A DNA stretch of 64,000 nucleotides from Begonia masoniana. Taxonomy: Eukaryota > Streptophyta > Magnoliopsida > Cucurbitales > Begoniaceae. Where the stretch lies: contig CM039503.1 in assembly GCA_022432975.1 (NCBI GenBank), positions 52,884,466 through 52,948,465 on the forward strand, given 5' to 3'. How positions within the stretch are numbered: position 1 is the stretch's first letter; each line of letters opens with the position of its first letter. A program made the translations under genes and the position numbers. The notes under the pieces are model-generated. The model did no database searches. It was not told the origin of the DNA and saw only the letters and a program-made list of their open reading frames with translations. This document shows positions 23,367 to 35,136 of the stretch, piece after piece.

Positions 23367-25818
23367 GCAACTGCAAATCCGGCTGGTTAGCTTTCTTGTA
23401 CTTTAAGAGGAAACAAACATGTGCATAAACACATATTCATTCTCTCAAAATTTAATTTTCCACTTCTGTAATTAAAAGCGTGCAGTCTGTAGAGGACCAC
23501 CCTGTCTCCATGCTATAATAATCTTTGTAACAGCCTCTCTTTTTCTTTTACTTGTACTGATAAAATGAAAGATTTAATGACATTCACTGCCTATTATGGT
23601 TTTTCAATAATTCTGTCCAGATTTTGGAGAAATCTGAAATGGGTGCGATGTGTACACAAAACCATCAATTGTAGCCTAAGATATTAGAAAATGTTTGAAT
23701 GTTTAAGACCAAGACTAAGCCATAATTAAAGCAACTATAGAAAAAGTGAACATCTATGTTTGGTTTTTCATGAAAATCTCTCCAAACAAATTAAGAAATG
23801 GGTCCAGATTCTGTTGTTGGCTTCATGTAGTTGGTAATGGTTAATGTTTTTTTATATATGAACTAAACTAATGTTAAATAAAATGAATATTGTATGGAAA
23901 GAAAAATCCATCCTTGCATTTTTATTGTTTTAGGGACTAAGACATATTTGTAGTGAAAAAAAAAATAGAGCAAAAGAAGAATCTCATCTCTTCGACTTAA
24001 ATTCATATTCTTTGTCTTGAAATCGTTACGACAAATTGAATGTTTAGACATATGATTTTAATAAACTATACCTTCTTGCTCAAGAAAAAAAACTATACCT
24101 TAGTTTATGGTGCTATGAATCTCACTTCTCTACTGAACTCGGGGAAGAGTAGCATTAAACCGGACTTTCGGCCCGAATACTTTGCTCTCAAGGCCTTGTG
24201 CTGATAGAGAGTGAGATAGTAGAACTCACTCCAAAAGTTAGTTCAAAGAGTGAAGAAATCCCCTCATATTTATACATGATCGTTTTGTTTTGGTTATGTC
24301 GATATGGGACAACACCTGCCCATACGTCTAGCGTGATAGGTTTTTCTTTTGTTCATGTCTAACATGTTTAATCGGTTCTTACATCGTGCAGATTTAGCTC
24401 TGATACCATGATAGAAAGTGAGAGAGTATAACTCACTCTAAAAACTAATTCAAGTAGTGAGAGAATCCTTCTCATATTTATACAAGACTGTTTTGATTTG
24501 ATTCTGTTGATATAGGACAACATGTGCCTCCGATTAGTCTACAACGTAGGTGGACTATAGAGCGAATCCAGAGTTTATCTTGACCCATCGGCCGGCCTCA
24601 TGGCCTCGCGCCTCGACCCTCTAGGCTGGTCCTTTTTAATATTAAGGGCCCCTGATTGGGCTTCCCCGAGGGCCGGAGGTCGACTTATAATTATAGTTTC
24701 TTCTGGGTTTGATGTCAATAGTAGCATTAGTTATGGTGGTCTTCCGAACCAGAACAATTTTCTTCAAAATTGTAATAGATAAGAGGATCTCTACATTTAA
24801 TTATATAATATGATATCTGATGGAAGTTGTGAATGAATTAGCAACAAAATAAGATAGATGTTATAATTTATTTATACACAATTGGATGAAAAAGGAAGGA
24901 CCACACTCCATGTGAACATGTGATTCCTAGTGGCATTCTTGTGGAAAATAACAAAACACCCTACACCACCTCATCCAAATAACTTTGAAATCTAAGAATA
25001 ATAGTACGTTTATATTTTTAAAATATTTGCTGACGTATCAAACAATATTTAGTATAATTAATATAATAAATTAATTATTTATACTTTATTATATTAATTG
25101 TATCAATCATTATTTGACGTATCAACGAGTATTTTATGAGAAAAACCGTAGCATTACTCGGTATCATCTCGGACTGAAATCATGAAAATCAAAGGGTTGC
25201 TTTCTCAAGCAAATCTTGGTTGATGGAAGAGCTTCAATTATGAACTAATAAACCTCATCTTAATGGAAAGTTTACACATCTTTTCAGGTTGTAAAGCTGC
25301 AATCAATCTCTCTCCCCCAACTCTCTAACAGCTATTACAGTTCCTTCGTTTTTCAGCTTTGTCTTAAAATGGAGTTTCTTCAGAGCAGTGGATTTGGGTG
25401 TCTGCAGTTTGAACTCCATGAAAGCTTACTCCTTTCTTTTTTTTCTTGGTTTGAATTTTGACGAACATGGTGAAAGTTCTGTAAAAAAGAAAAACTACCA
25501 TTTTCATGGCTGCTGAATTCAACCACACTGCAGGTAGCAGCAGCAGCTGGATGGTGTTTGTTTGCAGGGTGTTAAATATCTGACTAAGCCCAACCCACAT
25601 GGAAGAGAGACAAAAGCAGAGCAAGTGTCTCTGTCAATATTCCCTTCCCACACCATCTTTAAATCCATAAACTTCCATCTTTCTCGTCTCATTTCCGAGC
25701 CACCACCTTTCTACGCCTCAGCCTTTTCTCTGAAACCTTCGTTGTTCTGGTCGCCGGGCTCCATCCTCTATAATTGCTTTTTGCAGTCCTTTCAGACCCA
25801 TCATTTGTTCTTTTCTTA
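23367..25818. other. intergenic region between SecA and ROPGAP
   Basis: The first 200 bp should be the SecA 3' UTR. An LTR remnant occupies about 24130-24790 (separate entry). An AT-rich inverted sequence at about 25025-25135, with gacgtatcaa near both ends, looks like a small MITE. The DNA from 25280 to 25818 is CT-rich and probably the ROPGAP promoter and leader. No coding frame is supported. Confidence 0.5.
24130..24790 (-). mobile_element. LTR retrotransposon remnant
   Basis: GCTCTGATACCATGATAG near 24397 is the reverse complement of an LTR end joined to a primer binding site (TGGTATCAGAGC). The LTR start agagtgagagagtataactc is seen in two related copies, at about 24205-24340 and 24415-24530. 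No coding sequence remains between them. The element would run on the minus strand. Outer borders and target duplication were not found. Confidence 0.5.
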
Positions 25819-27989
25819 ATGACTCGTCTATTTGGATCCAAATCTTCTGTACTGGATGGCATCTCGGATCCTCGTTTCGACAGCAACAGGGAAGACGAAG
25901 AAGGAGGATGAGGACGAAGATGAGGAATATCATCATTGCGAGGAAAGCTTGTATGAATTGGACGAGAGCAGTTTCGGAAGAGAAACGAAAAACCTCATTT
26001 CGACCCCGTTTATCAGTCGGGCGAGTAGAGCCAACGAAGAGAAGCAGAGCAACCATTACCCAATACTCGACATTCTCGCCGCCGCCTTGAGAAAATCGCT
26101 GGTGACCTGCAGTGTGGAAACGGACGATATTTCTTCCATGGATATCAGCTCGCCGGTAAATGTCAGCCACGTTTCGCACGTGACGTTCGACCGATTCAAT
26201 GGCTTTCTGGGTTTGCCCTCTGAGCTCCAACCGCACGTCCCAAGAAGGGTCCCAAGCGCCAGGTAAGGTTCCGTCCATTTCTTCCATCCATGATTTTGTT
26301 TCTTCTTCGTTTAGGTCCATTTCCTGTGATTATTCGGTCATTTTCGTCGCTTCCGGCTCATTCCTTCGCCGGAAAATTGACAAGATGCCGACTTTCAAAA
26401 CCAACCGGTGGAGAAATTCATGACCCAGATTCAATATTCTCTCTCTAGATTGCAGACATGGTTGCCGTTCATTACAGTTCTTCAATCCAAAAGAAGCCAG
26501 TTGTAAAAATTGGAACTTCTTCGGGGACCACGAACTTCAGAGTGGGGTCTGCCTTAGAATTATTTCCCGCGTACCATAAAAGCTGTTTTCACAATCTCAT
26601 TCGCATAATTTGCTCAACATTATCTCACAATATAACTCTCCACACACGACAGTTTCTCTCACTAAATTCAAATGGTTTATGTCGTCTCCTGATTGAATTC
26701 TGTTCCGACCAGCGCGAGCGTGTTCGGAGTTTCGGCCAAGTCCGATGCAGTGCTTGTTCGATAACAGAGGAAATAGCGTGCCCGCCATTCTTCTTAGGGT
26801 GCAGAAGCGATTGTATGCAGAAGGTGGACTTAAAGTATGTTTTTCTTCTCCTTCATAGTCTTGAATTGATCCAAGATTCTTAGTTAATGATTGCCATGGT
26901 TGAAGGCCGAAGGAATATTTCGAATAAATCCGGAGAATAGCCAAGAGAAGTTCGTCCGGGAGCAGCTGGACAGAGGCGTAGTTCCTCGCGGAATCGACGT
27001 TCACTGCTTAGCTGGTTTGATTAAGGTATGATAATCCACCCATTATCCTAGTTCATACCACGAAAAGTCTGATGTTGTTCGTTGACTACTCGAAGAACTG
27101 TTTTTTTGAGTTGAATGTTTTGGTTTTCATGATTGAACATTCTCATTTGCCGGTGGTTTGATCATATTTGATAGGCATGGTTTAGAGAACTTCCCGCCGG
27201 TGTGCTCGATTCGCTCACCCCAGAACAAGTGATGCACTGCAACACCGAAGATGACTGCAATCGGCTCATTAAGCTACTCCCTCGACAGAAGCTGCTCTGC
27301 TGGACTGGGCGATCAATCTGATGACAGACGTCGCACAAAACGAGCAGTATAACAAGATGAATGCTCGAAACATCGCCATGGTTTTCGCGCCGAATATGAC
27401 TCAGGTTTGGAAGCAATTTATAAACTTTTTCCTTCGTTTATACACACAAGGGTCTGAATCTGATGGACTATTGGCGCAGATGGCTGATCCTTTGACTGCC
27501 TTGATCCACGCAGTACAAGTAATGAACTTACTCAAGACACTGATTCTGATAAACCTCAGAGAAAGGGAAGAATCAGATGTGAAGAATAGATTGTTCTTCC
27601 CATCATTGGATAAAACCAACCAAAGAAGTGATCATACACTTTCATCATCTTCGCACATTAGCGAAGAACTCGCTGAAAATAACATAAAATCTATGAGTTC
27701 GGCAAGATTTCAATCCGATGGGGAGGAAAAGTTCCATAGTTTTCAAGAGAAGCGAGACGAAGAAGAGGAATTCGAATCGATTTCCGGCAGAAGCACACCA
27801 CCGAGTCAGTTTGAGTTGGGTTCTTCGAGAAACAGATGCAGGGAAGGGTATGAGTTTGGTGATTGGCTGAGTTTGAGGAGAGTGAGGAAGCTTTGCAGGC
27901 ATCCTGTGATTCAGCTGAGTAAAGCAGCCAAAAAGACTCGAAATTTCGGAAGTGTAAATGCTAAAAGAAGGGGAGAAGCCTGGGCATAG
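25819..27989 (+). CDS. ROP GTPase-activating protein with CRIB motif, three frameshifts
   Basis: Exons: 25819-26262, 26713-26834, 26906-27025, 27175-27404, 27480-27989. ROPGAPs switch off plant Rho (ROP) GTPases at the plasma membrane. Exon 1 starts MTRLFGSKSS, has an acidic run, and ends with a CRIB motif (ISSPVNVSHVSHVTFDRFNG), which binds active ROP. Exons 2-5 form the RhoGAP domain, with the arginine-finger string EGIFR in exon 3 and NKMNARNIAMVFAPNMTQ in exon 4. The C-terminus is acidic and ends in GEAWA. Three single-base changes break the frame: one extra base in exon 1 (about 25840-25910), one extra G in exon 2 (about 26740-26745) and one missing G in exon 4 (about 27288). Exon lengths confirm each. 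Coding sequence is otherwise conserved without nonsense codons. Either sequencing errors or a young pseudogene. Confidence 0.8.
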
Positions 27990-28383
27990 ATTTCTTTCCG
28001 TGTTTATTACGTGTTGTGTGCATATAAACAAGTAATGACAGATCTCGGCCTATGATTGGTCTGTCCAGTTGATTTGTTACCAAGAAGAATCTAACTATAG
28101 CTTGAAATGGATGACTTCGTGTATTTTCCATTGCTATCTTACATTTATACAATATAACGAGACAACCTGCGAAAATCGCTCGATAGTTAGAGATATAGGA
28201 AGTGTAAGCCACGATTCATGCAACCAAAGCATATCCATAAAAGTCAAGCTCCATAGTTTTCAACATATAACCAGATCTACCTAATCTGCTAAAAACTAAA
28301 CTAACTATTAAGACATGACCAGAACACAACAGTTGTAAAGCAAGAGACACTTACTATGAACAACAAATGGAGGTGTGTTCTTC
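27990..28383. other. space between convergent ROPGAP and GIF genes
   Basis: About 390 bp that must hold the 3' UTRs of both genes, which are transcribed towards each other. No additional feature is seen. Confidence 0.5.
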
Positions 28384-29739
28384 TCACTTGGGTTCCTCCC
28401 CCTCGCCACTGCCCTGTCCAGCACCCGAGCCTCCAGCACCGTCAGTAGCAGCAGCCCCAACTTCGACACTGTCTCGCTTGTTTCCTCCACTGGACTCCAT
28501 ATGATGAGACTGGGAGGAGGGATGGATCCCATTGTTGCTTCCAATGGGTCTCATTCCCATTTGCCCTTGAATCGCTTGGTGGTGTAATTGTTGAAGTGAG
28601 TCTTGCATTTGGTGAGGAGTGCCGAATTGCATTGGCATCTTTGGAGGAAAAAATCCGGGCTGCTGAGCCATTGCAGTGGCCTGCGGATGCTGAGCCATGT
28701 AATATCCTCCTTGCTGCATTGCAGGATATGGGGCCATCTGAAAGTTAAGATCAACATTTTGTTCATTTTTTCCTCCAATCCATATTGGGTCGATGAAATA
28801 CCAAATCACAGGTAGTGTAGAAAGGATGACACACTCACCTGAGGAGGCATTGCCGGGGCCTGCGGTTGGGCATCAGCAATTGCAGCTAAGTACATCAAAT
28901 TCTTCTGGAGCTGAGCCTGATACCTAAAGGATCAAAGTATGAACACTTCGAGAGTACAACTTAATTTTACGAATGTGTAAAGATAAAATAATAGCAAATT
29001 CAATCTGTCTACATCAATCACTACCCAAATCAAAAAACGTAAAATCCTCTAACCATGTTATTTGAACAACATATAAGTCATCAATTATTAAATCAACTTT
29101 AAAAAAAAAGAAAATCAGATTGAGATTCAAGGAGTTCCATCCTCTTTTATATAGACAGTGAATTCATCTCAAGGGTATAACATATAAAGTGGTAGCCAAA
29201 CCTAAACATGTGGCAAAGCTTATATTAAACCAGAAAACATTCAAAATTTCATGGCAATTCCTATCTCCAGAGAAAACATAAATCTAAACAATTAGCCAGC
29301 ATCCAAAACTTTATTAAGATGATAAACCACTTACTGGGCACACTCAGCAAGTTTCCCAAGATTTTGATTGTCTAAAATTGCCAGTATCAGCTTCCTGTTC
29401 TCATCAAGATACTGCATCGTACAATCCAACACGCACTCACATTAGATAATATTCAATCACCCGATTATATTTCATGGCATGACAATGAGCACACCGTTAT
29501 ATAATCATGAAAAATCACATTTATCTGCAATGTATTTTATAAGTCAATTAGGCATCAATTTATTCACTATATTTCCATATAGCATAACCCAATCATCAAC
29601 CACAACAAGTCCAAATCAAACACAGGCAAAGATAAATCAGAAATGGGTAGAAGAAATATGCCTTCTGAATCTGCTCAGTGGTGATATTGGTGGGTGGAAA
29701 AACTTGCATCATGGGGATCATCTGCGAAGGCTGCTGCAT
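28384..29739 (-). CDS. GRF-interacting factor (SSXT/SNH-domain coactivator), 197 aa
   Basis: Four exons on the minus strand: 29739-29662, 29411-29335, 28923-28839, 28737-28384, giving 197 residues with an intact frame. GIF proteins (ANGUSTIFOLIA3 family, homologous to human SYT/SS18) bind growth-regulating factors and recruit SWI/SNF remodellers to promote leaf and flower cell proliferation. Residues 1-70 are the SNH domain, with NITTEQIQK then YLDENRKLILAILDNQNLGK. The rest is Q/M/G-rich and ends GEGEEPK. The first intron begins GC rather than GT (29661-29660), and the same GC is present in both extra copies of exon 1, so it is not a random error. Length and tail fit GIF2/GIF3 better than GIF1, but this is not certain. 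Exon 1 is repeated at 30266-30343 and 31046-31123. Confidence 0.88.
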
Positions 29740-30625
29740 CTTCTGATATCCACCAAATGCATAAGCCCCTAAAAACAACAAAATAACAAAAAAAGAAAGA
29801 GCGAGGGAGAAGGAAAATACGCAGCCCGGAATGGATGGAGAAGTTTCGGAATCGGGGGTTTGGAGAGAATCCTCTTCGAGATTTCTTGAATCGTAAAAAT
29901 GGGTTTTTGAAATCGCAACTCGACTTTCTGAAAATAGTAGAAATAAGATTTGACTACGGCGTTGAGGAGCTTCTCCGACGCACACCAGAGTAGAGTAGGA
30001 CTGGGCGTGACCGACCGGGTCTCGAGAACCGCTTGGATTGTCGGTTCGGTCCCGGTTTCAAGCCCCGATTATATTCATGGCCATGACAATGAGCACACCG
30101 TTATATAATCATGAAAAATCACATTTATCTGCAATGTATTTTATAAGTCAATTAGGCATCAATTTATTCACTATATTTCCATATAGCATAACCCAATCAT
30201 CAACCACAACAAGTCCAAATCAAACACAGGCAAAGATAAATCAGAAATGGGTAGAAGAAATATGCCTTCTGAATCTGCTCAGTGGTGATATTGGTGGGTG
30301 GAAAAACTTGCATCATGGGGATCATCTGCGAAGGCTGCTGCATCTTCTGATATCTGAAACAGGAACCCTAATCCTAAAACCATTCCACAAATGCATAAGC
30401 CCCTAAAAACAACAAAATAACAAAAAAAGAAAGAGCGAGGGAGAAGGAAAATACGCAGCCGGGAATGGATGGAGAAGTTTCGGAATCGGGGGTTTGGAGA
30501 GAATCCTCTTCGAGATTTCTTGAATCGTAAAAATGGGTTTTTGAAATCGCAACTCGACTTTCTGAAAATAGTAGAAATAAGATTTGACTACGGCGTTGAG
30601 GAGCTTCTCCGACGCACACCAGAGT
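29461..30625. repeat. tandem duplication of GIF exon 1, 5' leader and hAT end (unit about 607 bp)
   Basis: DNA from 29461 to about 30010 recurs at 30068 to about 30635 with roughly one percent mismatch. The unit holds part of intron 1, exon 1 with its ATG, the leader and the first bases of a hAT element. In the second copy about 31 bp (ctgaaacaggaaccctaatc and neighbours) follow the ATG on its upstream side that the first copy lacks. Confidence 0.8.
30266..30343 (-). pseudogene. GIF exon 1, second copy
   Basis: All 26 codons and the GC donor match 29662-29739. It could serve as an alternative first exon of GIF if transcription starts upstream of it, because exon 2 is in the same orientation and phase. 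Confidence 0.75.
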
Positions 30626-31045
30626 AGAGTAGGACTGGACCGGACCGGACCTGGGTTCTCGATCCGGTTTTGGTCCTAAATTCACGGTTCTCGATCCGGT
30701 TTTGGTCCTAAATTCACGGTTCTCGATCCGGTTTTGATCCAGTCCACGGTCCATATCCCAAAATCCAGAAAAATCAGGACCAGACCGATAATTAAAAAAT
30801 AATAATAAGTTAGAGCTGAATGATTGATTGTTGAAGAATTTTACCCGATCACTTTCAGTTCACTTCAGCAATCATCAATTCGTAAATACCACCTCAGCGC
30901 TCTATTCCATTGCTCCCAAACAGCCAAACCCTAGTCTCAGCGCTCGCATGCTCACCTCGCCTCTCCTGTTCTTGGTGCTCTAAAATCAAAAATCAAAAAT
31001 CAAACACAGGCAAAGATAAATCAGAAATGGGTAGAAGAAATATGC

Positions 31046-31123
31046 CTTCTGAATCTGCTCAGTGGTGATATTGGTGGGTGGAAAAACTTGCATCATGGGG
31101 ATCATCTGCGAAGGCTGCTGCAT
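31046..31123 (-). pseudogene. GIF exon 1, third copy inside the hAT
   Basis: Identical in coding sequence to the other two copies, but only about 155 bp of GIF DNA surround it. It looks like gene sequence captured by the transposon. Confidence 0.75.
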
Positions 31124-31619
31124 CTTCTGATATCTGAAACAGGAACCCTAAAAAAAAAAAGTGTTGGTGGGAGGAGTCGGGACTGGACTGGGACCAGATC
31201 AAAATTTTCAGTCCAATTTTGAGATTCAAGAAAAAAATCCCGAAACATCGGTTTGATTTCAGTTCGAGCTCAGAATCAGACCGATCCGGACCGCGCCCAC
31301 TCCTACACCAGAGTAAAACTCTTTGACTCGGGGGTGGAGTTTCGTTCCCCTTTTCACCTCAAAAACATGTTTTCTTTTTGTTGTTCATATTAATCATTTG
31401 ATTAAGAATAATATATTCATACCAATAATATTATTTTATAAGACCAAATTAATTAGAATTTAAAATTTTGCTAACTAAATATATAATTTAACCGAGTTTG
31501 TTCACCTTAAATCCGTAAACTTCATTTTTCGTAAAATGTAAAATCGTACTCGATACGATTTTATTCGTCGAGATAAAATAATAGCAAAACTTGGCTGAAT
31601 CTTTGAAATCACTTTTAGA

Positions 31620-32390
31620 AAACAAGTTTTAAAAAGTATTTTACTATTTGACGTAGAATCTATAACTATTTATTTATAAACTATCTCATATTTAAGTTCG
31701 ACTTATTATCAAACTAATTAGATATTAAATTTGAAATTATAATACCTAATATACAATTATTATTATATATGTAAATATATTATATAATTGTTAAATTGTA
31801 TCCTCTATAGTGTTGTTACTCGACTTCTTACTTGCCTAGAAGCAACACTCTTTACTCTTTACTCTTTAATGTTCTAACATTAAATAAATGAATAAACTAA
31901 AGTTTTCACGTCTATGTCACTTGAGTTCTTGTTTGCCTAGAAGCAACATCATATTCTTTAATGTTGTCACACCAGATAAATGAATGAACCAAAGTTTTCT
32001 TCTTGTCAACAATCTATATATTCAAATACAAAAAGATACTTGTAATAGATTAGAGTTTAAATTTAAATTTCAAAATCAAATCACAATGTAATCTCATATT
32101 TTTTCCATAAAAATCAACCTAAAAATTAGATTGAAATTTGATTTCAATTTCTAACCAACCAAACAGTCAACACCTGGCTAGAAATCTAATTAGGAGATTG
32201 TGTTTGATGATTTTCAATAGAAATATCGGATTGGATCTGAGATTTGGGGGAGAGGGAGATTTGTTGCGAATCTCTTCTGTAAATAGACTCTCTCTCTCCC
32301 AAATTAATAATACACACAATTGAATAAGTAGAACCAGCCCCATATAAGTCATCTCTTGGTTTGTAGTCTGATCTCCCTATATTTAAACCC
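31620..32390 (+). promoter_or_regulatory. upstream region of the ZPR-like gene, copy A
   Basis: About 770 bp that recur, in part or whole, at 36610-36900, 37040-37620 and, inverted, 39060-39700. It contains two units of the 92-bp minisatellite (31830-32000), an AT-rich stretch and a CT-rich leader (gactctctctctcccaaatt). The other copies have a clear TATA box (ctataaatag at 37521-37530; ctataaataa at 36891-36900). In this copy the same place reads ctgtaaatag, so the TATA box is weakened. Confidence 0.5.
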
Positions 32391-32827
32391 ATGAACATTT
32401 CTTTGACAACACCCTACTTCTTCGTCCTCTTCTTCTTCTACTTCTTATTCTTCTTCTCTCTATCTCTAGCTGCATTCAAAAGTGCAACTCTTCCCAGTAG
32501 ATGGGATACAGGCGCATACATTTTGCTTGCCGTCATCCCCGGCCATCAAATTGATGCTCCTTTCCACTTCTCCGGCTCAACAGTCGCTCTCTCTCTCCCT
32601 CCCTCCCTGAAACTAGTGTTTAATGCAACCAACCAGAAAGAATCTGGGTGCTAAACTGGAGCTGAGAATGATGAATTTCAAACTGTATACGGAGAATCAA
32701 AGCATTGATAGAGGAAAATGAGAAGCTGAAAAAGAGGGTGGTCTCTCTACATCAGGAGAATCAATTACTCTCATCCAAGCTTCACAGCCAACAAGAACCA
32801 GCCCAAGAACAACATCCTCAGCCATAA
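32391..32827 (+). pseudogene. LITTLE ZIPPER (ZPR1/2)-like gene, frameshifted
   Basis: ZPR proteins are small leucine-zipper proteins that heterodimerise with class III HD-Zip factors and block their DNA binding, in a feedback loop that shapes leaf and meristem polarity. The frame from about 32650 gives KLELRMMNFKLYTENQS. One extra base at about 32704-32708 shifts the frame, which continues LIEENEKLKKRVVSLHQENQ and ends ...QHPQP at a stop, 32825-32827. Upstream, a third frame gives HSKVQLFPVDG and KLMLLSTSPAQQ, which also appear in the other copies and are probably the N-terminal part. The zipper is recognisable and complete. The indel is shared with the two copies at 37.9 and 38.7 kb, so it is not a sequencing error. 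Either a pseudogene or a gene whose splicing I have misread. Confidence 0.6.
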
Positions 32828-33681
32828 AAACATGTTCTATGTTTCTTGCTTTCATTCCATATCCTAGGATTTCTTGCACCACCCACTTTCTCCATCTTTG
32901 TTCTTTTTTTTTTTTATTAATAATTTTAATTGGCTAACCTAGATTAATTTTCCCACAACAATAATCTTGAATGTTGGAGGATCACGTAGAATGATATTTT
33001 GTTGATGAATTATAGGTTAGTAATGCAATATATCTGATTGGTTGAAGTTAATTTAGTACAGAAAGCAAGAGATTGTAGCTAATTTCTCGGATTTCCCTAC
33101 CCCACCTAGATTAAATTTTGTAAACTTAAACATTTACTTTCTAATATTACACTTTGACGTGACAAATATTAATTTATACAATTAATATAATGTGTTATAA
33201 ATAAATCATTAATTGTACCCATCAACATTTAAACTATATAATGATTAAATAGTAAAATTAAAGAGTAAACGTAATATTATTCTTATTTTTATTGTTACTG
33301 TGCTACAGATAATAAAATTTGAAAATTTTGTTTAGTACTAAGAATATTGAATTTGTCTACATAACAAGCATGGCCACATTAAGCCATTCAAAATTGAGGT
33401 TCCCGTCGTCTTAGTAGTATCGACAAACATTTTTGAGGGCTGTCCTCGTTCGTAAAATGTAAACGACTTTGTCATGATAACTTCAGAAAATACAATACAC
33501 AAATTTCATGTAAGATGTTTTAGTACACGAGAATACACTGAAGTTTCATAACACCAAGGCCATAGATTGAACTCAAGCTAATAATTCGACATTTGTCATC
33601 GCAACGAACAAGGGTACCACTTTATTTCAACACTAGGTGATGAAATTTGAAGAAGGTAAAAGCAGAAAAGAAGAAGAAACG
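32828..33681. other. intergenic DNA between convergent ZPR-like and DHDPS sequences
   Basis: AT-rich, non-coding. A stretch at about 33140-33290 with cacgtgac-like and aatattaatt strings resembles the small AT-rich MITE near 25.1 kb. Nothing else is supported. Confidence 0.4.
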
Positions 33682-35136
33682 CTAATATCTTCCCACTAAA
33701 ATGAAATCATCATTATCTAGTACCTCAACATCTTTATCGCCCACAAAATGCTGGCGGCCAATGTCTTTAACCAGATTGACAAATTCAAGCCTCTTTGCTA
33801 ATGGGAGAGGTACATATGGCAGCCGAAAAACGGGTCTCACAACCCCGAGTTGAGCAAGAGCAGTGTTCAAACCAACGGGGTTGGGCTCATGAAAAAGCCA
33901 CTCCATGAGAGGAATTAGCTTGGAATTGATGGAAGGATTTTTAGCCCCAAACATTAAGTCTCTCATCAAACCAGGAACCAAGTTACTCCTAACGGATATA
34001 ACTCCGGCAGCCCATGGTTCCACCTGGCATCATGGCACTAGTCATCATTCCCACTCCAGACCACGATTCCCTTGTTTGTGTACTGCTCAATACGATCATT
34101 TCCGACACATTCTTTTACATCAGCCAAGTTAGCACTCCCAGCAACTGCATGTACAACGCGAGCTGGGACATTGTATAAAATAGTAGGACCCATTCAAAGC
34201 ACACTTTCAAAGTGAGAAACCATCCCGTCAACTGAGGTTTTTCCATAATATGGATTGATGTGCAGAGCTGCATGCATGCCGACGGCAAAACCTTGCTCCG
34301 TGGCTTGAATTGCTTCTCTGGTGGAATTGCTTCCAGTGTTCCCTATGACCTTGATTGACCCTCCAAAACAATTGACAGTGTGCCCAATAAGCATTATATG
34401 CTCTCATCCCAACTCATCAACTGACCCTCACCTGTTGTACCACCAATAATCACACCTTCAGCTCCACTTTCGATCTGCATATGCACCAATGAGTCACATG
34501 CCTCAAGATCAAATCTTCCGTCTGGAAGATATGGTGTTTTGATGGCGGTTTCAATCTAAGAGACTTAAGCAGATGAAAATTAGGCAGTACAGAAGCACGT
34601 GGACACCAGAAATTCGCATTCTTCCTGCTTCATTCATAGTAATAGAGCACTATAAATTAGATTAGAAGTACCAGGAAGAACTTTGCCAGACAAACTTCAT
34701 CAGTACTCTTTTTTTCAGCAAATTATAAAGACTTAAGCAAAATATTATACTTCACAGCCATACTCAAAATCATCAAAAACATTATTCAGGACACAAAAAA
34801 AGAAAGTAATATTCAACAACCGTGAGAATGGACGACCAAATAGCAAGTAAACAGACTTGAATTGCAAAAAGATTATATCATTATGACTTTAAACCAAGCG
34901 ATCAACAGCCAATATCCGCAGTAGCTACAACATTGGATAGAGCTAAATAAATCATGTGAAGCCAAAAGTATGATGGAAAAAAAAAACCATTACTTCCAAT
35001 CAAAGAACAAAATATAGATGAGCAAGTGGACTAGCTAAGCACTAACCAAATAAAACTATGCTAACCTCTTGTGCATATCTCCACGATGAGAACGCGGTAG
35101 CTGTAGCGCAACTTTAAGACACGTTACAGTTGCCAT
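33682..35136 (-). pseudogene. 4-hydroxy-tetrahydrodipicolinate synthase (DHDPS) pseudogene
   Basis: Intact DHDPS condenses pyruvate with aspartate semialdehyde, the first step of lysine synthesis in plastids. Exon 1 is 35136-35066 (MATVTCLKVALQLPRS...) and exon 2 runs 34624-33682 with a normal acceptor, so it is not a processed copy. Family strings are clear: [41 protein letters not shown], the C-terminal [20 protein letters not shown] and DDFILVGRY. Lesions in order: loss of about 48 nt near 34573, a 1-nt deletion near 34557, a 2-nt insertion near 34397, a TGA at 34196-34194, loss of about 24 nt near 34165 that removes conserved residues after NVP, a TAG at 34040-34038, and a 1-nt deletion near 34015. 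It cannot encode an enzyme. Confidence 0.88.

Larger units (their letters stand above)
29991..31305. mobile_element. hAT-type element in the GIF promoter, carrying GIF exon 1 copies
   Basis: The left end tagagtaggactgggcg and the right end, read inward (taggagtgggcg), are inverted repeats. An 8-bp duplication caccagag lies at 29983-29990 and 31306-31313, with a third caccagag at 30617-30624. The simplest reading is a hAT of about 680 bp (30625-31305) inserted in the GIF leader, after which leader, exon 1 and the hAT tip were duplicated in tandem. A further 155-bp copy of exon 1 with part of intron 1 (30995-31150) lies inside the hAT proper, next to an A-rich tract. No transposase is present. 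Subterminal motifs are ggttctcgatccggttttgg repeats. Confidence 0.65.

Noticed and set aside
25718..26320. 200-codon antisense frame across ROPGAP exon 1
   Set aside because: It is the reverse of a conserved CRIB-coding exon; no domain is recognised in the antisense product.
32393..32654. 87-codon frame with a signal-peptide-like start (FFFYFLFFFSLSLAAF)
   Set aside because: It translates a CT-rich leader. The conserved ZPR-like strings are in other frames, and related copies do not keep this frame open.
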